32,739 bases of DNA from Nocardiopsis quinghaiensis (GTDB lineage Bacteria > Actinomycetota > Actinomycetes > Streptosporangiales > Streptosporangiaceae). Within the stretch, counting starts at the first letter, position 1, and every line of letters begins with the position of its first letter. The position numbers were made by a program, and so were the translations under genes. Positions 17,658 to 26,723 of the stretch are shown piece by piece. The DNA lies in contig NZ_ML703340.1 of assembly GCF_008638365.1 (NCBI RefSeq), forward strand, positions 1 through 32,739, read 5' to 3'. Under the pieces are notes generated by a model. That model searched no databases and had not been told where the DNA came from. It was given only the letters and a program-made list of their open reading frames with translations.

Positions 17658-18836
17658 TCAGTCGTGCCGCCTGCGGCCCAGGAGCAGGATGAGCAGGCCG
17701 GACACCACGAGGGCACCGGCGATGACCAGCAGTCCCGACAACCAGGTGCCGGTGTGGGCCAGCCCGTCCTCGGGAATTCGGTCCTCCGCTTCCGGGGGTT
17801 CCTGATGCGTCCCTTCCTCCGGGGTGGCTTCCTGGTCGGCCTCGCCGAGCGAGGGCGACTCCTCCTCCGGCACGGGTCCCGGGGTTCCCTCGGGGCTCGA
17901 CTCCCCGGTCTGCTCCGGGTGCCAGGTGAAGGTCGCGGTGGCCGAACTCGTCGCCGTGCCCGCCTCCGCGGTCACCAGCGGCCGGGTGCGCACGCCGTCC
18001 CGTCCGGTGAACAGGCGCCCCTCCGGCAGCGGCACGCCCTGGCCGCGCGCGTGCAGGGTCGCCACTCCGGCCGGAACCGAGGGGTCCACCTCCAGGAAGA
18101 GCTCGTCGCCGTCGTAGGCCTGGGCCACCTGCTCGCCGTCCCCGTCGACCAGCCACGACACCGGGGCGCCGCGCACCGACACCTTCACCGGATCCGACCC
18201 GGAGCTGTGCACGGTCAGCGGCCCCAGGGGCTCCCCGGGGTCGATCGCCTCCACGTGCGCCGGGGTCACGTCCAGGGACCGGGAGACGGTGCTGTCGACC
18301 GCCGCCGCGCTGCCCTCGACCAGGTGGTCGTACAGGGCGACGACCGTGGCGTCGTTGGCCTCCCGGTCCGGCTCCGCTCCGTCCAGCACGTGCCACAGGG
18401 CGGCCTGGGTCCCCGCGATCGCCTGGGACTCGTCCAGCTGGGACAGGTCCGCCCTCTCCGTCAGAGCAGGCAGGTCGACCGTCGGATAGGAATGGGAGAC
18501 GATCCAGTTCGCCCGGTCGGGAGGGTCCGTTTCATGAGGAGTTTCGGTCCACTGCGGACTGTCGGACCACGTTGACTCCACGTAGGCGGCTTGCGGGAAC
18601 ACCTCCTCGTCGGAGGCGGCCGTGTAGGCCCGCACCGAGTCCTGGGCGGCCACACGCAGGCTGAACAGGGCGGTGCCGACCTCCCGACCGTCGGCGAGGA
18701 CGAGGACCGCGCCCGTGACCGGGTCGCGGTCCACACGTGAGAAGTCGTCGGCACTCGCCGCGGGGACGCCGACCAAGGTGCCGACCAGGGCGGCGGAGGA
18801 AAGCAGCGCGGCGCACCGACGCAGAATGCCGGACAT
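17658..18836 (-). CDS. Sortase-anchored TED-like protein lacking the thioester cysteine
   Basis: 392 residues and a paralogue of the neighbouring TED protein. Signal peptide: MSGILRRCAALLSSAALVGTL ending ASAD. The domain aligns without gaps over GTALFSLRV and onward, but the position of the thioester Cys is Thr72 (AYTAAS in place of TYCIDL). The Gln side is kept (Gln144 in GTQAALWHV). The mature protein contains no cysteine at all, so a Cys-Gln thioester cannot form. An acidic Pro/Glu stalk, LAHTG (359-363), a hydrophobic helix and RRRHD follow. LAxTG is typical of class E sortase substrates, whereas the neighbour has LPVTG. ATG 18836 has AGGAG 9 bases upstream and fits the signal peptide; longer readings overlap gatB. 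It is either a binding domain without covalent chemistry or a decaying copy. Confidence 0.82.
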   Translation of the reverse strand: MSGILRRCAALLSSAALVGTLVGVPAASADDFSRVDRDPVTGAVLVLADGREVGTALFSLRVAAQDSVRAYTAASDEEVFPQAAYVESTWSDSPQWTETPHETDPPDRANWIVSHSYPTVDLPALTERADLSQLDESQAIAGTQAALWHVLDGAEPDREANDATVVALYDHLVEGSAAAVDSTVSRSLDVTPAHVEAIDPGEPLGPLTVHSSGSDPVKVSVRGAPVSWLVDGDGEQVAQAYDGDELFLEVDPSVPAGVATLHARGQGVPLPEGRLFTGRDGVRTRPLVTAEAGTATSSATATFTWHPEQTGESSPEGTPGPVPEEESPSLGEADQEATPEEGTHQEPPEAEDRIPEDGLAHTGTWLSGLLVIAGALVVSGLLILLLGRRRHD

Positions 18837-19038
18837 GCTCTTGCGCTCCTGTGCGAGGGCGGCGGCCGTCAGGGGGCCGACCGGCGAGATCGTCTTCTTC
18901 TTCGGAGCATCCAGGCTAACGGTCCCGCGGTCAGCTACCCCGGACCTTCCCTCGACAGCAGCCCAATCGTGTACTGGCCGTGATGTCCGGTGACCCTTCC
19001 GTGTCCTGCCCCCGGGCACCGCACTCCCGCGCGCTCGG

Positions 19039-19044
19039 TAGGCT
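19039..19044 (+). promoter_or_regulatory. Candidate -10 box of gatB
   Basis: TAGGCT fits TANNNT, 41 bases upstream of gatB ATG 19086, in the 249-bp divergent gap after the Cys-less TED gene. The -35 is not clear. gatB needs its own promoter because gatCA ends in a strong terminator. Confidence 0.4.
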
Positions 19045-19085
19045 GAGCTGGAAGGTATGTCCTCTACGGAAACGGGTTTGCGGCG

Positions 19086-20633
19086 ATGGCCCACGCGGTA
19101 ACTCCTAGCCCTGCCACCAACAGCGCGCCTGTGCCGGTGGCCTACGAGCAGGCGCTGGTCAAGTACGAGCCCGTGCTCGGCCTGGAGACCCACATCGAGC
19201 TGGGCACCGCCTCCAAGATGTTCTGCTCCTGCCCCACCGGGTTCGGGGCCGACCCCAACACGCAGGTGTGCCCGGTCTGCCTGGCGCTGCCCGGCTCGCT
19301 GCCGGTCGTCAACGAGAAGGCGGTCGAGGGCGCGATCCGCCTGGGTCTGGCGCTGAACTGCTCGATCGCCCCCTGGGGCCGGTTCGCCCGGAAGAACTAC
19401 TTCTATCCGGACATGCCGAAGAACTACCAGATCTCCCAGTACGACGAGCCGATCTGCGTCGACGGCCACCTCGCCGTCACCGTCGACACCCCCGACGGCC
19501 CGCGCGAGTTCCGCGTGGAGATCGAGCGCGTCCACATGGAGGAGGACACCGGCAAGACCGCGCACGTGGGCGGGGCCACCGGCCGCATCCACGGTGCCGA
19601 CTACTCCATCGTCGACTACAACCGCGCGGGCATCCCGCTGCTGGAGATCGTCACCAAGCCCATCACCGGCACCGGCGAGCTGGCGCCCCTGGTCGCCCGC
19701 GCCTACGCCGCCGAGCTGCGCGACCTGGTCCGCTCCCTGGGCATCTCCGACGTGCGCATGGAGGAGGGCTCCATGCGCTGCGACGTCAACGTCTCGATCA
19801 ACGAGCGCGGCGCCGCCGAGTGGGGTACCCGCAGCGAGACCAAGAACGTCAACTCGCTGCGCTCGGTCGAGCGGGCCGTGCGTTCGGAGATCGAGCGCCA
19901 GGCCGGTGAGCTCGACGCCGGGCGGAGGATCGTGCAGGAGACCCGCCACTTCCAGGAGAACACCGGCCGCAGCGTCTCCGGCCGCTCCAAGGAGGAGGCG
20001 CAGGACTACCGGTACTTCCCGGACCCCGACCTGGTCCCCGTCGCTCCCTCCGACGAGTGGGTGGAGGAGCTGCGCGCCACCCTGCCCGAGCTGCCCGCCG
20101 CCAAGCGCGCCCGGGTCCGCGCCGAGTGGGACCTCACCGACACCGAGCTGCGCGACCTGGTCAACGCCGACGCCATCGACCTGGTGGAGGCGACCGTGGC
20201 CGAGGGGGCCCCGTCGGACGAGGCCCGCAAGCTGTGGCTGAACGAGCTGTCCCGCCGCGCCACCGAGCAGGAGGTGGAGCTGGGCGCCCTGCCCGTCACC
20301 CCCGCCCAGGTCGCCCGGATCATCGCCCTGGTCGCGGAGGGCACTCTCACCAACAAGCTCGCCCGCCAGGTGGTGGAGGGAGTGCTGGCCGGTGAGGGCG
20401 AGCCCGACGCCGTGGTCGAGGCCCGCGGCCTGAAGGTGGTCAGCGACGACGGCGCGCTCGGCGCGGCCGTGGACGAGGCCATCGCCGACAACCCCGACGC
20501 CGCCGACAAGGTGCGTGGCGGCAAGGTCGCCGCGGCCGGTGCCCTGGTGGGCGCCGTCATGAAGGCGACCCGGGGCCAGGCCGACGCGGGCCGCGCCCGC
20601 GAGCTCATCCTGGAGAAGCTCGGCGCGAGCTGA
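19086..20633 (+). CDS. gatB: Asp-tRNA(Asn)/Glu-tRNA(Gln) amidotransferase subunit B
   Basis: The tRNA-binding kinase/transamidase subunit, 515 residues. Clear motifs: [21 protein letters not shown], a cysteine cluster C-SC...[52 protein letters not shown] and MRCDVNVSI. The C-terminal YqeY-like tail domain ends with [18 protein letters not shown]. The ~24-residue N-terminal extension before YEP is low complexity and common in actinobacteria. It is separated from gatCA by the two minus-strand TED genes. A hairpin 8 bases after the stop terminates it. Confidence 0.97.
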   Translation: MAHAVTPSPATNSAPVPVAYEQALVKYEPVLGLETHIELGTASKMFCSCPTGFGADPNTQVCPVCLALPGSLPVVNEKAVEGAIRLGLALNCSIAPWGRFARKNYFYPDMPKNYQISQYDEPICVDGHLAVTVDTPDGPREFRVEIERVHMEEDTGKTAHVGGATGRIHGADYSIVDYNRAGIPLLEIVTKPITGTGELAPLVARAYAAELRDLVRSLGISDVRMEEGSMRCDVNVSINERGAAEWGTRSETKNVNSLRSVERAVRSEIERQAGELDAGRRIVQETRHFQENTGRSVSGRSKEEAQDYRYFPDPDLVPVAPSDEWVEELRATLPELPAAKRARVRAEWDLTDTELRDLVNADAIDLVEATVAEGAPSDEARKLWLNELSRRATEQEVELGALPVTPAQVARIIALVAEGTLTNKLARQVVEGVLAGEGEPDAVVEARGLKVVSDDGALGAAVDEAIADNPDAADKVRGGKVAAAGALVGAVMKATRGQADAGRARELILEKLGAS

Positions 20634-20640
20634 CCCGCCT

Positions 20641-20672
20641 GCCTCGGGGCGTCCGTGCCCCTGCCCCGAGGC
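20641..20672 (+). terminator. Hairpin terminator after gatB
   Basis: GCCTCGGGGC (20641-20650) pairs perfectly with GCCCCGAGGC (20663-20672) over a 12-base loop, 8 bases past the stop; CCTT follows. The remaining gap to 21080 holds no gene. TAGGGT at 20918-20923 is a weak -10 candidate for the next gene. Confidence 0.7.
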
Positions 20673-21080
20673 CCTTCCCGCCGTCCTCGGCGGCCCTCCC
20701 CGTCCGCGGTAGCCCGTGTGGACCGCGGGGGGACGGGTAGGCGGTGAGTACCCCCGGGGAACGGTCCGGATGCCGCTCCGCACGGCTCGGGACGGGTGCG
20801 CCGGTCCACGGCGCGCCGGACGGGCCAACGGACGGGCGACGCGAAACCATCACGCTGGGTGAAGATTCCGTCGTCATCTCTCATCCTGGCCTCAATCGCT
20901 GTGTGACCTTGGTTGCGTAGGGTTGCGACGCACGGGGGCGTGTGCGGTCCCTCGGGCCGTTCCCGTCACCAGCTCGTCCCAGTCCCGCGAGATCCTGGGC
21001 GAAACGCGGCGCCGGGTGCTGTGCCGCACCCGGACCCGAACGACGCGAGGTGGGTGCTCCATGTCTGAGGAGAGAGCGTG

Positions 21081-23837
21081 ATGGCGACTGGTCGTCGCGT
21101 CAGCCGCGGCACGCCCACTGGGAGGTCGGTGATGGGAACCCGGACACGCCGCCTGTGGGCCGTCGTCCTGGGCGCGTTGTTCCTGCTCTACGTCGTGGGG
21201 ACGCTCATTCCCGCGGGGGATGCCAGCGTGACCGCCGAACTCGGCGAGTGGCCGACGTCCGCCGCGGCCGGGGCGGCCGGGCTGTCCCTGCTCTACGCCT
21301 CACGCCACTGGGCGGCCACCGGCGCGGACCGGGACGCACGCGTCGACGGCGCGGACGGTGCCGCCGCCCTGCGGCACCTCGGCTTCGCCGCACTCGCCTG
21401 GTGCGCGGGTGGCCTCACTCACGGTCTGATCCGCCTGTTCAGCTCCGGATCGGTCCTTTCGCTCACCCTCGGTGACCTCTTCTCCCTGGCGGCCCTGCCA
21501 CTCTTCGTGGTCGGTTTCACCAAGTTCGCCCCCTGGCCGGGCGGGGCCCGGACCGCGGTGCGGCACGTCACCGACAGCTACGTGTGCGCCGCCGCGGTGT
21601 TCTCCATGGTGTGGCTGCTGCTGTTCTCCCCGCTCTACCGGGAACTGGGCGAGGGAGCCGGGTTCCTCGGCTTCGCCCTGGTCTACCCGGTCGCCGACAT
21701 CGTCGTGCTGTGCCTGCTCGTACCCCTGGTGTTCATGTCGCCGCACAGCACGCGGCGGGCGGTACTGGTGGCGATCAGCGCGCTCATCGTCATCTCCGCC
21801 TCGGACGTGATCGGCGCGCTCACCCGACTGGTCGGTCCGCCCGTGGCCGGGGGCATCGAGCACCCGGTGAAGTTCCTGGGCTTCGCCCTGCTGGGCGCCC
21901 TGCCCTGGCTGGTGGGGCACCGGCCGGGCTCGGAGCCGCGCCGCATCACCGGCCGGGGCCTGTACCGGTTCGCGCCCGAGTTCGCCGCGATCGGCGCGGT
22001 GCTCGTCGCCGCCGTGGTGCTCACCGTGGCCGGGATCCGCCTGCCCGGGGTGGCACCGGTGCTGCCGCTGGCCGCGGGCACCGCCGTCGTGGTGCTGCTG
22101 GTGCGCATGGTGGGCATGCTGGAGGAGAACGCCACCCTGTCCCGGATGGTGCGCAACCGCGAGGGCCACTTCCACGAACTGGCGCGCAACAGCGGCGACG
22201 TCATCCTCGTCCTGGACAGGGACGGGGGCGTGAACTACGTCAGCCCGGGCACGGCCGAGGCCTTCGGCTACCGGCTCGACGACGTGCTCGCCGCACCCGT
22301 CACCGCGCTCATCCACCCCGAGGACCTGGACCGCACCAAGGCGGTCGACGACCTGTTCGCCGAACGCGGCACCCAGGGCGTGCACATGCGGCTGCGGGTC
22401 CGGGCGGCCGACGGGACCTGGAGGCACACCGAGTCGACGATCTCGCTGTACGAGCAGCCGGGTGAGCCCGACCGGCTGCTGGTGACCACCCGCGACATCA
22501 GCGCGCAGGTGGCGCTGCAGGACGAGGTGGAGCACCTGACCTTCCACGACGGTGTGACGGGACTGCCCAACCGGGCCTACCTGGAGGAGCGGGCCAGCGA
22601 CGTGCTGGCGCACCGGGCGATGGGCGAGGAGGCCACCGGGGAGATCGCGGTGATCTTCCTGGACCTGGACGGGTTCACGGCGGTCAACGACTCCGCCGGG
22701 CACGTGCGCGGCGACCACCTGCTCGGCCAGGCGGCCCGCAGGCTGCGCGGCGAGGTGGAGTCCCGCGCGACACTGGCGCGCTGGGGCGGCGACGAGTTCG
22801 CGGTCCTGATCGAGAACGTGCCCAAGGCCCAGCGGGTGGTGGACCTGGCCGAGCGCCTGGGGCGGGTGATCGCCTCCGAGCCGTTCCAGGTCGCCGACCG
22901 GGGCATCCTGCTGACCGCCAGCATCGGCGTGGCCTTCGCCGAACCGTCCAGCGACAGCGGTGAGCTGCTGCGCAACGCCGACGTGGCGATGACCCGCGCC
23001 AAGGAGCGCGGGACCGGCCACGTGGAGGTCTACGCCGCGCACATGCACGACACCGTGGTCTCGCGCCTGGAACTGCAGATACAGCTGCGACAGGCGCTGG
23101 CCGACGGCGACTTCTTCCTGGAGTACCAGCCGGTCGTGGACCTGGGCAGCTCCCGGGTGACCTCGGTGGAGGCGCTGGTGCGCTGGAACCGCGACGGCGA
23201 GACGGTGGGACCGGAGACCTTCATCGGCGCGGCCGAGGAGTCGGGGCTGATCGTGCCGCTGGGCGAGCAGATCCTGCGCGAGGCCTGCGAGAAGGTCGCG
23301 GTGTGGCGGATCTCGGACTGGGACATCGGCCTGTCGGTGAACCTGTCGGTCAAGCAGGTGCTGTCGCCGCGCTTCGTGGAGACGGTGGCGGGCGTCCTCG
23401 CTGATACGGGCCTGTCCGCCGGGATGCTCACGCTGGAGGTCGACGAGGAGGTCCTGCTCGACGGCGGCGGCGAGGCCGTGCAGCGCCTGGGGGAGCTGCG
23501 CGACCTGGGTGTGCGGCTGGCCATCGACGACTACGGGATGGGCTACGCCTCCCTGGCGCACCTGCGCAGGCTGAGCGTGGACGCGATCAAGATCGACCCG
23601 TCGTTCGTGGCGGACCTGGGCCGCGACGACACGGTCACGCTGCTCACGCACACGATCATCCAGCTGGGGCGCGACCTGGGCGTGCAGGTGGTGGCCGAGG
23701 GCATCGAGCGCCCCGAGCAGCTGGAGCAGCTGCGCGCCATGGGCTGCGACCACGGCCAGGGCTTCCTGGTGGCCCGCCCGATGGCCGCGAGCGGTGTGGA
23801 GGCGCTCGTCGGCGGCGAGGCCGGCGCCAGCCTGTAG
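21081..23837 (+). CDS. Membrane PAS-GGDEF-EAL cyclic-di-GMP signalling protein
   Basis: 918 residues. Nine or so hydrophobic N-terminal segments (to about residue 350) are followed by a PAS domain (HFHELARNSGDVILVLDRDG, then AFGYRLDDVL and IHPEDLDR), a GGDEF domain and an EAL domain. WGGDEF is intact but no RxxD inhibitory site lies five residues before it (ESRA instead). EAL motifs are complete: SVEALVRW, VNLSVK, DDYGMG (usual DDFGTG), KIDPSF, AEGIE, GCDHGQGF. It may therefore be the more competent phosphodiesterase of the two. GAGGAG precedes GTG 21078 and ATG 21081; ATG 21132 with GGAGG is another possible start. By position next to ilvB it matches S. coelicolor SCO5511 (from memory). Confidence 0.92.
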   Translation: MATGRRVSRGTPTGRSVMGTRTRRLWAVVLGALFLLYVVGTLIPAGDASVTAELGEWPTSAAAGAAGLSLLYASRHWAATGADRDARVDGADGAAALRHLGFAALAWCAGGLTHGLIRLFSSGSVLSLTLGDLFSLAALPLFVVGFTKFAPWPGGARTAVRHVTDSYVCAAAVFSMVWLLLFSPLYRELGEGAGFLGFALVYPVADIVVLCLLVPLVFMSPHSTRRAVLVAISALIVISASDVIGALTRLVGPPVAGGIEHPVKFLGFALLGALPWLVGHRPGSEPRRITGRGLYRFAPEFAAIGAVLVAAVVLTVAGIRLPGVAPVLPLAAGTAVVVLLVRMVGMLEENATLSRMVRNREGHFHELARNSGDVILVLDRDGGVNYVSPGTAEAFGYRLDDVLAAPVTALIHPEDLDRTKAVDDLFAERGTQGVHMRLRVRAADGTWRHTESTISLYEQPGEPDRLLVTTRDISAQVALQDEVEHLTFHDGVTGLPNRAYLEERASDVLAHRAMGEEATGEIAVIFLDLDGFTAVNDSAGHVRGDHLLGQAARRLRGEVESRATLARWGGDEFAVLIENVPKAQRVVDLAERLGRVIASEPFQVADRGILLTASIGVAFAEPSSDSGELLRNADVAMTRAKERGTGHVEVYAAHMHDTVVSRLELQIQLRQALADGDFFLEYQPVVDLGSSRVTSVEALVRWNRDGETVGPETFIGAAEESGLIVPLGEQILREACEKVAVWRISDWDIGLSVNLSVKQVLSPRFVETVAGVLADTGLSAGMLTLEVDEEVLLDGGGEAVQRLGELRDLGVRLAIDDYGMGYASLAHLRRLSVDAIKIDPSFVADLGRDDTVTLLTHTIIQLGRDLGVQVVAEGIERPEQLEQLRAMGCDHGQGFLVARPMAASGVEALVGGEAGASL

Positions 23838-24082
23838 GCACATCCGTGCGGGAGCGGTGTATGCGGACGCCGTGCCCTGCCCGCGGAGACGGGGCGGGCG
23901 ATCGACCGGGCGGATGACCTCTTCGACTGGCGGGGCCGGCGCCGGGCGGGACCTCCCCGCGGACGGCGTCCCGCACCGTGGACCCCGATCGCTTCTCTGT
24001 GTCGTGCGTTACACGCGATGGCGAGCTTTGTCCGCGTTGTCCCAGTTCACCGAGGTGCCGTGTCAGAGGATGAGGTCGCATT

Positions 24083-24113
24083 CTGACATCTCCGTCTCGA
24101 ATGTTGAGACAAT
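24083..24113 (+). promoter_or_regulatory. Candidate promoter of the ilvBNC leader
   Basis: CTGACA (24083-24088, one mismatch to TTGACA) and GACAAT (24108-24113) are spaced by 19 bp. The palindrome at 24095-24109 lies between and over these boxes, so a bound protein would block polymerase. The spacer is long, and TTGACG at 24126 is an alternative -35 without a good -10. The stretch 23838-24082 shows nothing clear. Confidence 0.4.
24095..24109 (+). promoter_or_regulatory. Branched-chain amino acid operator candidate, ilvB site
   Basis: TCTCGAATGTTGAGA is a near-palindrome. It shares TCTCNNATGNTGAGA with two sites upstream of leuB (29685-29699, and 30205-30219 on the other strand). It overlaps the candidate ilvB leader promoter. 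The binding protein is unknown; an IclR-type NdgR/LtbR regulator is the obvious candidate from known actinobacterial leucine control. Confidence 0.6.
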
Positions 24114-24156
24114 ATGACGTTCTTGTTGACGGGTGACCCTCCGGTCGGCCAATGTT

Positions 24157-24213
24157 ATGAGCGTGCAGAACAACTCCCTGATTCTCGTACTTGGTCGGCG
24201 CGCAGCCCACTGA
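24157..24213 (+). CDS. ilvBNC leader peptide (18 aa)
   Basis: ATG 24157 to TGA 24211-24213 encodes [18 protein letters not shown]. Codons 8-12 are Leu-Ile-Leu-Val-Leu, all three branched-chain amino acids, the signature of a ribosome-mediated attenuator control peptide. Its last codons lie in the 5' arm of the following hairpin and its stop codon in the loop. A U7 terminator starts 21 bases later. No clear Shine-Dalgarno is present. Similar leader control is established for ilvBNC of Corynebacterium glutamicum. Confidence 0.85.
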   Translation: MSVQNNSLILVLGRRAAH

Positions 24214-24268
24214 GTTACTTCTGCTGCGCGCCACCCCTCAACCGCCACCGGGCGGTGGGGGTTTTTTT
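24197..24268 (+). terminator. ilvBNC attenuator: hairpin plus intrinsic terminator
   Basis: First hairpin: GGCGCGCAGC (24197-24206) pairs perfectly with GCTGCGCGCC (24223-24232) around the leader stop codon, and can extend by GGT/ACC with one bulge. Terminator: ACCGCC (24241-24246), loop ACCG, GGCGGT (24251-24256), flanking CCCC/GGGG with a TCA bulge, then T7 (24262-24268). A ribosome stalled on the Leu/Ile/Val codons would disturb the first hairpin. The extended first hairpin and the terminator share a few bases, so they may compete. The remaining leader to ilvB is 75 bases. Confidence 0.85.
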
Positions 24269-24343
24269 ATTGCCAGGCCCAGAATCAGACCCACCAAGCC
24301 AGAGCTCTCGTACTGCTCTGGACCCTCGCTGAAGGATCTTGAG

Positions 24344-26104
24344 ATGACCGAGCAGATGACCGGCGCCCAATCGCTGATCAGGTCGCTGGAGCAGGTCGGC
24401 GTAGACACTGTCTTCGGGATTCCCGGCGGCGCCATCCTCCCGGCCTACGACCCGCTCTACGACTCGGCCAGGGTGCGCCACATCCTCATGCGCCACGAGC
24501 AGGGAGCCGGTCACGCCGCCGAGGGCTACGCCTACGCCACGGGCCGCCCCGGCGTGTGCATGGCCACCAGCGGCCCCGGGGCCACCAACCTGGTCACCCC
24601 CCTCGCCGACGCCCACATGGACTCGGTCCCGATGGTCGCCATCACCGGCCAGGTCGCCTCCCCGATGATCGGCACCGACGCCTTCCAGGAAGCCGACATC
24701 TGCGGCATCACCATGCCGATCACCAAGCACAACTTCCTGGTCAAGGACGTCCGCGACATCCCGCGCACCATCGCCGAGGCCTTCCACATCGCCTCCAGCG
24801 GCCGCCCCGGGCCCGTCCTGGTCGACATCTCCAAGGACGCCCTGCAGGCCTCCGCCGACTTCGTCTGGCCCGAGCGCCTCGAACTGCCCGGCTACCGGCC
24901 GGTCAGCAAGCCCCACGGCAAGCAGGTCCGCGAGGCCGCCCGCATGATCGCCGAGGCCCGCCGCCCCGTGTTCTACGTCGGCGGCGGCGTCCTGCGCGCC
25001 GGCGCCTCCGCCGAGCTGCGGGTCATGGCCGAGCTCACCGGCGTCCCCGTGGTCACCACCCTGATGGCCCGCGGAGTCTTCCCCGAGAGCCACCCGCAGT
25101 TCGTGGGCATGCCCGGCATGCACGGCGACGTCGCCGCCGTCGGCGCCCTGCAGAAGGCCGACCTCGTCGTCGCCCTGGGCGCCCGCTTCGACGACCGCGT
25201 CACCGGACGCCTGGACAGCTTCGCCTCCGAGGCCAAGATCGTCCACGCCGACATCGACCCCGCCGAGATCTCCAAGAACCGCCACGCCGACGTGCCCATC
25301 GTCGGCGACTGCCGCGAGGTCCTCGCCGACCTGGTCGTGGCCGTGCGCGCCGACCAGGAGAAGGGGCGCCAGGGCGACTACGGGGGCTGGTGGCAGCAGC
25401 TCGACCGCCTGCGCGCCACCTACCCCAAGGGCTACGAGGCCCCCGAGGACGGCAGCCTGTCCCCGCAGGCCGTCATCGAGCGACTGGGCAAGGTCGTCGG
25501 ACCGGACGCCACCTACGTCGCGGGCGTCGGCCAGCACCAGATGTGGGCCGCCCAGTTCATCGACTACGAGCGCCCCGGAGCCTTCGTCAACTCCGGCGGC
25601 CTGGGCACCATGGGCTTCTCCGTCCCCGCGGCGCTCGGCGCCAAGGCGGGCGACCCCGACCGCGTGGTGTGGTCGATCGACGGCGACGGCTGCTTCCAGA
25701 TGACCAACCAGGAGCTGGCCACCTGCGCCATCGAGGGCATCCCGATCAAGGTCGCCGTGATCAACAACGGCAACCTGGGCATGGTCCGCCAGTGGCAGAC
25801 CCTGTTCTACGAGGGCCGCTACTCCAACACCGACCTGCAGACCTCACCGCGCGACGAGAAGGTCCGCATTCCCGACTTCGTCCGCCTCGCGGAGGCGTAC
25901 GGTTGTGTCGGCCTGCGCTGCGAGCGCGCCGAGGACATCGACGCCACCATCGAGAAGGCCATGGCGATCAACGACGCCCCCGTCGTCGTGGACTTCACCG
26001 TCAACCACGACGCCATGGTCTGGCCGATGGTCGGCCCCGGCGTCAGCAACGACAAGATCCAGTACGCGCGCGACATGGCGCCGAACTGGGAACACGAGGA
26101 CTAA
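24344..26104 (+). CDS. ilvB: Acetolactate synthase large subunit
   Basis: The ThDP- and FAD-dependent catalytic subunit that condenses pyruvate to acetolactate (valine, leucine) or pyruvate with 2-oxobutyrate (isoleucine). 586 residues. The ThDP-activating Glu is in [16 protein letters not shown]. The central FAD region contains [19 protein letters not shown]. The ThDP/Mg motif runs [15 protein letters not shown] then [15 protein letters not shown] 24344 (MTEQMTG) has AAGGA 7 bases upstream; the in-frame upstream extension crosses the attenuator and is not coding. It is the first gene of ilvB-ilvN-ilvC, behind the operator and attenuator described separately. Confidence 0.97.
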   Translation: MTEQMTGAQSLIRSLEQVGVDTVFGIPGGAILPAYDPLYDSARVRHILMRHEQGAGHAAEGYAYATGRPGVCMATSGPGATNLVTPLADAHMDSVPMVAITGQVASPMIGTDAFQEADICGITMPITKHNFLVKDVRDIPRTIAEAFHIASSGRPGPVLVDISKDALQASADFVWPERLELPGYRPVSKPHGKQVREAARMIAEARRPVFYVGGGVLRAGASAELRVMAELTGVPVVTTLMARGVFPESHPQFVGMPGMHGDVAAVGALQKADLVVALGARFDDRVTGRLDSFASEAKIVHADIDPAEISKNRHADVPIVGDCREVLADLVVAVRADQEKGRQGDYGGWWQQLDRLRATYPKGYEAPEDGSLSPQAVIERLGKVVGPDATYVAGVGQHQMWAAQFIDYERPGAFVNSGGLGTMGFSVPAALGAKAGDPDRVVWSIDGDGCFQMTNQELATCAIEGIPIKVAVINNGNLGMVRQWQTLFYEGRYSNTDLQTSPRDEKVRIPDFVRLAEAYGCVGLRCERAEDIDATIEKAMAINDAPVVVDFTVNHDAMVWPMVGPGVSNDKIQYARDMAPNWEHED

Positions 26105-26124
26105 GAGGAGAAGGTCGAGCCACC

Positions 26125-26649
26125 ATGAGCAGTCACACGCTTTCCGTTCTGGTGGAGGACACCCCGGGTATCCTCGCCCGCGCCTCCTCCCTCTTCTCCC
26201 GCCGCGGCTTCAACATCGACTCGCTCAGTGTCAGCACCACCGAGCACCCAGGACTGTCCCGGATGACAATCGTGGTCAACTGCGACCTCCACCCCTTGGA
26301 GCAGGTGACCAAACAGCTCAACAAGCTGATCAACGTCGTCAAGATCGTGGAGATGGACACCACCGCGTCGGTCCGGCGCGAGCTGCTGCTCGTCAAGGTC
26401 AAGGCCGACGCGTCGAGCCGCACCCACGTGCTTCAGACGGCCGAGCTGTTCCGCGCGAACGTCGTGGACGTCAGCCCGGACGTCGTCGTCATCGAGGCCA
26501 CCGGCGACCCCGAGAAGCTCGATGCCCTGGTCAGGAACCTGGAGCCGTTCGGCATCCGGGAACTCGTCAAGTCAGGGCTGGTCGCCCTGGGACGCGGCCC
26601 CCGGTCGATCGCCGACCGCTCCCTCCGCGCGGTCGAGCGCAGCGCCTAG
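26125..26649 (+). CDS. ilvN: Acetolactate synthase small (regulatory) subunit
   Basis: 174 residues. It activates IlvB and confers valine feedback inhibition. The N-terminal ACT domain is clear: HTLSVLVEDTPGILARASSLF, then GFNIDSLSVS. The C-terminal ALS small-subunit domain includes RRELLLVKVKA and VIEATGDPEKLDAL. It starts 20 bases after the ilvB stop; AGAGGAGAAGG lies in the gap. It is cotranscribed with ilvB and, across a 74-base gap, probably ilvC. Confidence 0.97.
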   Translation: MSSHTLSVLVEDTPGILARASSLFSRRGFNIDSLSVSTTEHPGLSRMTIVVNCDLHPLEQVTKQLNKLINVVKIVEMDTTASVRRELLLVKVKADASSRTHVLQTAELFRANVVDVSPDVVVIEATGDPEKLDALVRNLEPFGIRELVKSGLVALGRGPRSIADRSLRAVERSA

Positions 26650-26723
26650 GAGCCCGGGCCCCGGACACGGCCGGGTCCCGCACCCGCGTTCCACGAAACA
26701 TTCAGAAACAGGAGTAAACCCAA

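Noticed and set aside
18837..20828. N-terminal extension of the Cys-less TED frame to 1056 aa
   Set aside because: It runs antisense through gatB; the signal peptide and ribosome binding site at 18836 mark the real start.
24191..24343. In-frame upstream extension of ilvB
   Set aside because: It overlaps the leader peptide, attenuator hairpin and U7 tract; the ATG at 24344 has a good ribosome binding site and normal IlvB N-terminus.
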